DNA of 64,000 nt from assembly GCA_964567755.1 (NCBI GenBank), contig CAZMNW010000069.1:62001-126000 (forward strand), read 5' to 3'. Of the stretch, positions 61,617 to 64,000 are shown one piece after another (within the stretch, counting starts at the first letter, position 1; every line of letters starts with the position of its first letter). The translations under genes were made by a program, and so were the position numbers. This DNA comes from DASRJW01 sp964567755 (GTDB taxonomy: Bacteria; Krumholzibacteriota; Krumholzibacteriia; G020349025). The notes beneath the pieces are model-generated. The model saw only the letters and a list, made by a program, of their open reading frames with translations, was not told the origin of the DNA and made no database searches.

Positions 61617-62216
61617 ATGGGCTCCATGGCGTCACCCGAAACCCAAGGCGGGCACTCGGCCCGAACCACAGAACGTCGGGCGGCGCCGCCCGAACCCGAT
61701 GCCGTGACGTTGGAGCTGTGCCGCCGGGGCGACGTGGCGGCCTTCGAAAAGCTGTACCGGGCTTACGCGGATCGGGTGCACGGGTTGTGTTTGCGGCTCT
61801 GCGGTGATTTCCAGCGCGCGGAAGACCTCACCCAGGAAGTGTTCCTCCGCGTCTGGGAACGCATCGACACCTTCGAGGGCCGCAGCCGTTTCTTCACCTG
61901 GCTGTACCGGGTGGCCGTGAACCGAGTGATGGATTCGATGCGGGTCGAGCTCAAGCGCACGCTGCGCGAGACGCCTGAGGATCGGGAGACACTGGAGCTC
62001 ATCGCGACGCCGCGCGGCGAAATGTCGTCGACCCGGATCGACTTGGAGACGGCAATGCAAGAGCTGCCGTCAGGCGCACGGATGGTTTTCGTCTTGCACG
62101 ACGTCGAAGGTTACACGCACGAAGAGATCGCGACGATGATGGGAATCGCGTCGGGCACTTCCAAAGCGCAACTGCATCGCGCGCGACGGCTCTTGCGTCA
62201 GGCGCTCGGGCGCTGA
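61617..62216 (+). CDS. ECF-type RNA polymerase sigma factor (sigma-70 family)
   Basis: The 199-residue sigma factor has region 2 (LYRAYADRVHGLCLRLCGDF, then AEDLTQEVFLRVWERIDTFE and FFTWLYRVAVNRVMDSMR) and region 4 (LPSGARMVFVLHDVEGYTHE, then EIATMMGIASGTSKAQLHRA). Region 3 is absent, as in extracytoplasmic-function factors. The gene is followed by its zinc-finger anti-sigma factor after 32 nt, and then a DUF4097 gene. The start at ATG 61617 has a weak upstream site; ATG 61626 is alternative. It likely autoregulates this operon; a conserved ECF promoter could not be assigned by eye. Confidence 0.95.
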   Translation: MGSMASPETQGGHSARTTERRAAPPEPDAVTLELCRRGDVAAFEKLYRAYADRVHGLCLRLCGDFQRAEDLTQEVFLRVWERIDTFEGRSRFFTWLYRVAVNRVMDSMRVELKRTLRETPEDRETLELIATPRGEMSSTRIDLETAMQELPSGARMVFVLHDVEGYTHEEIATMMGIASGTSKAQLHRARRLLRQALGR

Positions 62217-62248
62217 GCTTGTTTCGAACGCAACCTCAGGGTGATGTG

Positions 62249-62998
62249 ATGAATCACGAGTTTTGGTCCGCACAGCTCGACGATTACGTCGACGGCACGC
62301 TGCCGGAACCACAGCACGTTGCGTTGCAAGCGCATCTCGACACGTGTGACACCTGCGCGGCCGAAGTCGAAGCGTTGCGCAAGTTGCTCGCGGCGGCGCG
62401 GCAGCTCTCCCCTTCCGTCGCCCTTCGCCGGGATCTCTGGCCCGAATTGGCCGGCCGCCTCCCGGCCGCGACGGATCGAAACCCCAGGAGAGGCCATGCG
62501 ACCAGCCCACCACATCGTCGCGCATTCAGTCCGGCCACGACTTGGCTCGCGGCCGCCGCGGCCGTGATCCTGCTCGCGACCACGGTGTGGATCTGGCAGG
62601 GCCGGAAAGAGTCGACGGAGCCTGCATCCGTGGCGCGCGGCACGCGGCACAGCACGACGGCGTCGCATTCACTCGCCGGACGCGATCCGGTTCTGGCCAG
62701 CGACATGGTGCACACCGTGGTCGCGGCCCTCGAGCGCGAGTGCATGGCTGCCGGAAAAATGCTGCAGGCCTCGCTCGCCGCCGGAGGCAACGCGGGCAGT
62801 ATCGGCAGCGATGGCGGCGATGTTCTGGCAAGTACGCTTTCGTCCGGCCTGTTGATGCTCGATGATTGCATCGCCGAGACACTCGCCGCTCTCGAGCAGG
62901 ATCCCGGCGATGCCACCCTGATGAAGTTGCTGATGCTCCGCTACCAGCAGAAACTCTCGCTGTTGCACGGTGCGATCGAGATCGTGGAGGAAGTCTGA
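62249..62998 (+). CDS. Anti-sigma factor (zinc-finger HC2 type), membrane-spanning
   Basis: The 249-residue protein has an N-terminal anti-sigma domain with the zinc motif HxxxCxxC in LQAHLDTCDTCAAEVEALRK. One membrane helix follows (WLAAAAAVILLATTVWIW, about residues 98-115), then an extracytoplasmic helical region of about 130 residues. Its end (LAALEQDPGDATLMKLLMLR, then YQQKLSLLHGAIEIVEEV) resembles the C-terminal tail of the divergent membrane kinase. It should hold the sigma factor at the membrane until an envelope signal frees it. ATG 62249 is chosen over ATG 62219 for its fit to the zinc-finger start. Its TGA overlaps the next ATG (TGATG-type). Confidence 0.92.
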   Translation: MNHEFWSAQLDDYVDGTLPEPQHVALQAHLDTCDTCAAEVEALRKLLAAARQLSPSVALRRDLWPELAGRLPAATDRNPRRGHATSPPHRRAFSPATTWLAAAAAVILLATTVWIWQGRKESTEPASVARGTRHSTTASHSLAGRDPVLASDMVHTVVAALERECMAAGKMLQASLAAGGNAGSIGSDGGDVLASTLSSGLLMLDDCIAETLAALEQDPGDATLMKLLMLRYQQKLSLLHGAIEIVEEV

Positions 62999-63915
62999 TG
63001 CGTGACACGAAGAAACATAGAATCTGTACTCGCGTGGCCTTGGCGTCGGTCGCCACGATGTGGGTGGTGCTGCTCCAGACTGGTGTCGCATTCGCCAAGA
63101 CGGTGGACGAACGCCGAACGGTCAGCGCCAAACCACGCATCTCGATCGAGAACGTCAATGGCACCGTGACCGTCGAAGGCTGGGATCGCAAGGAAGTGCA
63201 CGTGACCGGCACGATCGGCGAGGACGTGGAAGAGGTCACTGTGGACGGCACCGAGGATCGATTGCGCATCGAGGTCATCCTGCCGCGCAGCGGCCGCAAT
63301 CTGCGCGGCGAGGCCGACCTCCTGGTCAAAGTGCCCGTGGGAGCCGAGGTGAATGTCGACGTGGTCAACTGCCCGATCGACGTGTCGAAGGTGGACGGAG
63401 CACTCGCGCTCGAATCGGTCAACGGCAACATCACCGTCGTCGGCAAACCAGCGAAGGTCTCGGCTCGAGCGGTGAATGGCCACATCGAGGTCACTGCGCC
63501 CTGCACCGACGTCGAAGCCGAAACCGTGAGCGGCCGTATCGTGCTCGATGGCGTCTCGGGCGAACTGGCGGCGGCCACGGTGGGCGGGTCGATCGAGGTG
63601 CGCGGCGGCAAGTTCGAGAACGCCGAGTGCCGCTCGGTTTCCGGCGACATCGATTTCGATGGCGACCCCGACGGCAGTGGCGCCTTCGAGCTCGAGGCGC
63701 ACAGCGGCGACGTCACGCTCCGCGTCTCCGCCGGCATTTCCGCCGAGTTCGAGATCTCCACCTTCTCGGGCGACATCGACAGCGCCTTCGGTCAGACCGC
63801 GCGCCGCAAGAGCGAATACGTCCCCGGGCGCGAGCTCTCCTTCTCGCTCGGCAGCGGCAGTGCACGCATCTCGATCAGCAGCTTCAGCGGCGACGTGCAC
63901 GTGGTGAAGAAATAG
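62998..63915 (+). CDS. Secreted DUF4097 beta-solenoid-like protein
   Basis: The 305-residue exported protein has a signal segment (VALASVATMWVVLLQTGVAFA). A repetitive beta-strand body of the DUF4097/adhesin-like type follows, with units such as ISIENVNGTVTVEGWDRKEV, LALESVNGNITVVGKPAKVS, AETVSGRIVLDGVSGELAAA, FELEAHSGDVTLRVSAG and ISISSFSGDVHVVKK. The family often accompanies ECF sigma/anti-sigma genes and is thought to be a cell-envelope structural or sensing protein; the precise role is unknown. ATG 62998 overlaps the anti-sigma stop. It completes the operon, and no gene could be called in the 85 nt after it. Confidence 0.9.
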   Translation: MRDTKKHRICTRVALASVATMWVVLLQTGVAFAKTVDERRTVSAKPRISIENVNGTVTVEGWDRKEVHVTGTIGEDVEEVTVDGTEDRLRIEVILPRSGRNLRGEADLLVKVPVGAEVNVDVVNCPIDVSKVDGALALESVNGNITVVGKPAKVSARAVNGHIEVTAPCTDVEAETVSGRIVLDGVSGELAAATVGGSIEVRGGKFENAECRSVSGDIDFDGDPDGSGAFELEAHSGDVTLRVSAGISAEFEISTFSGDIDSAFGQTARRKSEYVPGRELSFSLGSGSARISISSFSGDVHVVKK

Positions 63916-64000
63916 GTTGTTGGATTCGGGCGGCTGGGTGTGCATGATGGTGGCATCCGGGCCCGCTCACGCACGCGTGACGGGCCACACCAGGAAGGTG

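Overview
The window is chromosomal DNA of high GC content (by eye, not computed), densely packed with genes on both strands. It suggests an uncultured Gram-negative bacterium of the FCB type, perhaps Candidatus Eisenbacteria or Krumholzibacteriota; this placement is inferred from gene content. Evidence: three secreted proteins end in FlgD-like/type IX-secretion-like sorting tails, one with a classic LPNVPNPFNP motif. There is also a predicted outer-membrane channel, an LPS-core-type glycosyltransferase, and many Asp-box and propeller secreted proteins. Heme is made by the glutamyl-tRNA route. No rRNA, tRNA, insertion sequence, CRISPR array, phage or replication origin was recognised.

Layout. 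1-8900: end of a methylmalonate-semialdehyde dehydrogenase gene, secreted TPR, channel and propeller proteins, a SirB1-like protein, a D,D-carboxypeptidase with a strong inverted repeat upstream, and a beta-CASP nuclease. 9000-12500: 6-phosphogluconate dehydrogenase overlapping glycogen phosphorylase. 12600-21700: Asp-box protein, M14 carboxypeptidase, B12-type radical SAM protein, beta-helix protein, AlkZ/YcaQ-like DNA glycosylase. 21660-25430: overlapping kinase-receiver-receiver/kinase operon. 25650-28340: three stop/start-coupled genes, a catalytically degenerate TrpC homologue followed by GT2 and GT4 glycosyltransferases. 28490-32170: ccsA/hemX-hemA-hemC and a peroxiredoxin-like gene with an in-frame TGA. 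32450-41950: a 2047-residue repeat protein, an Asp-box protein and an SGNH protein. 42080-43860: hemD-hemB, so the heme cluster is split by about 10 kb. 43870-54720: mixed metabolic and membrane genes, including two tandem GT39 paralogues and a GNAT-DinB fusion. 54830-59940: DUF4143 ATPase with its own AT-rich promoter, M20 amidohydrolase, starch-binding-domain protein, tsaD and a frameshifted thioredoxin. 60020-63915: a membrane Ser/Thr kinase divergent from an ECF sigma/anti-sigma/DUF4097 operon.

The strongest find is a probable selenoprotein at 31642-32172. It is an AhpC/TSA_2 (PRXL2/SelL-related) protein whose TGA replaces the first Cys of the CxxC motif. Homology continues without a break after the TGA, and a compact SECIS-like hairpin begins 20 nt downstream. 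A second is a helical C-terminal module shared by the membrane kinase and the divergently encoded anti-sigma factor, which suggests that the two read a common extracytoplasmic signal. A third is the TrpC-like pseudoenzyme that leads a glycosyltransferase operon.
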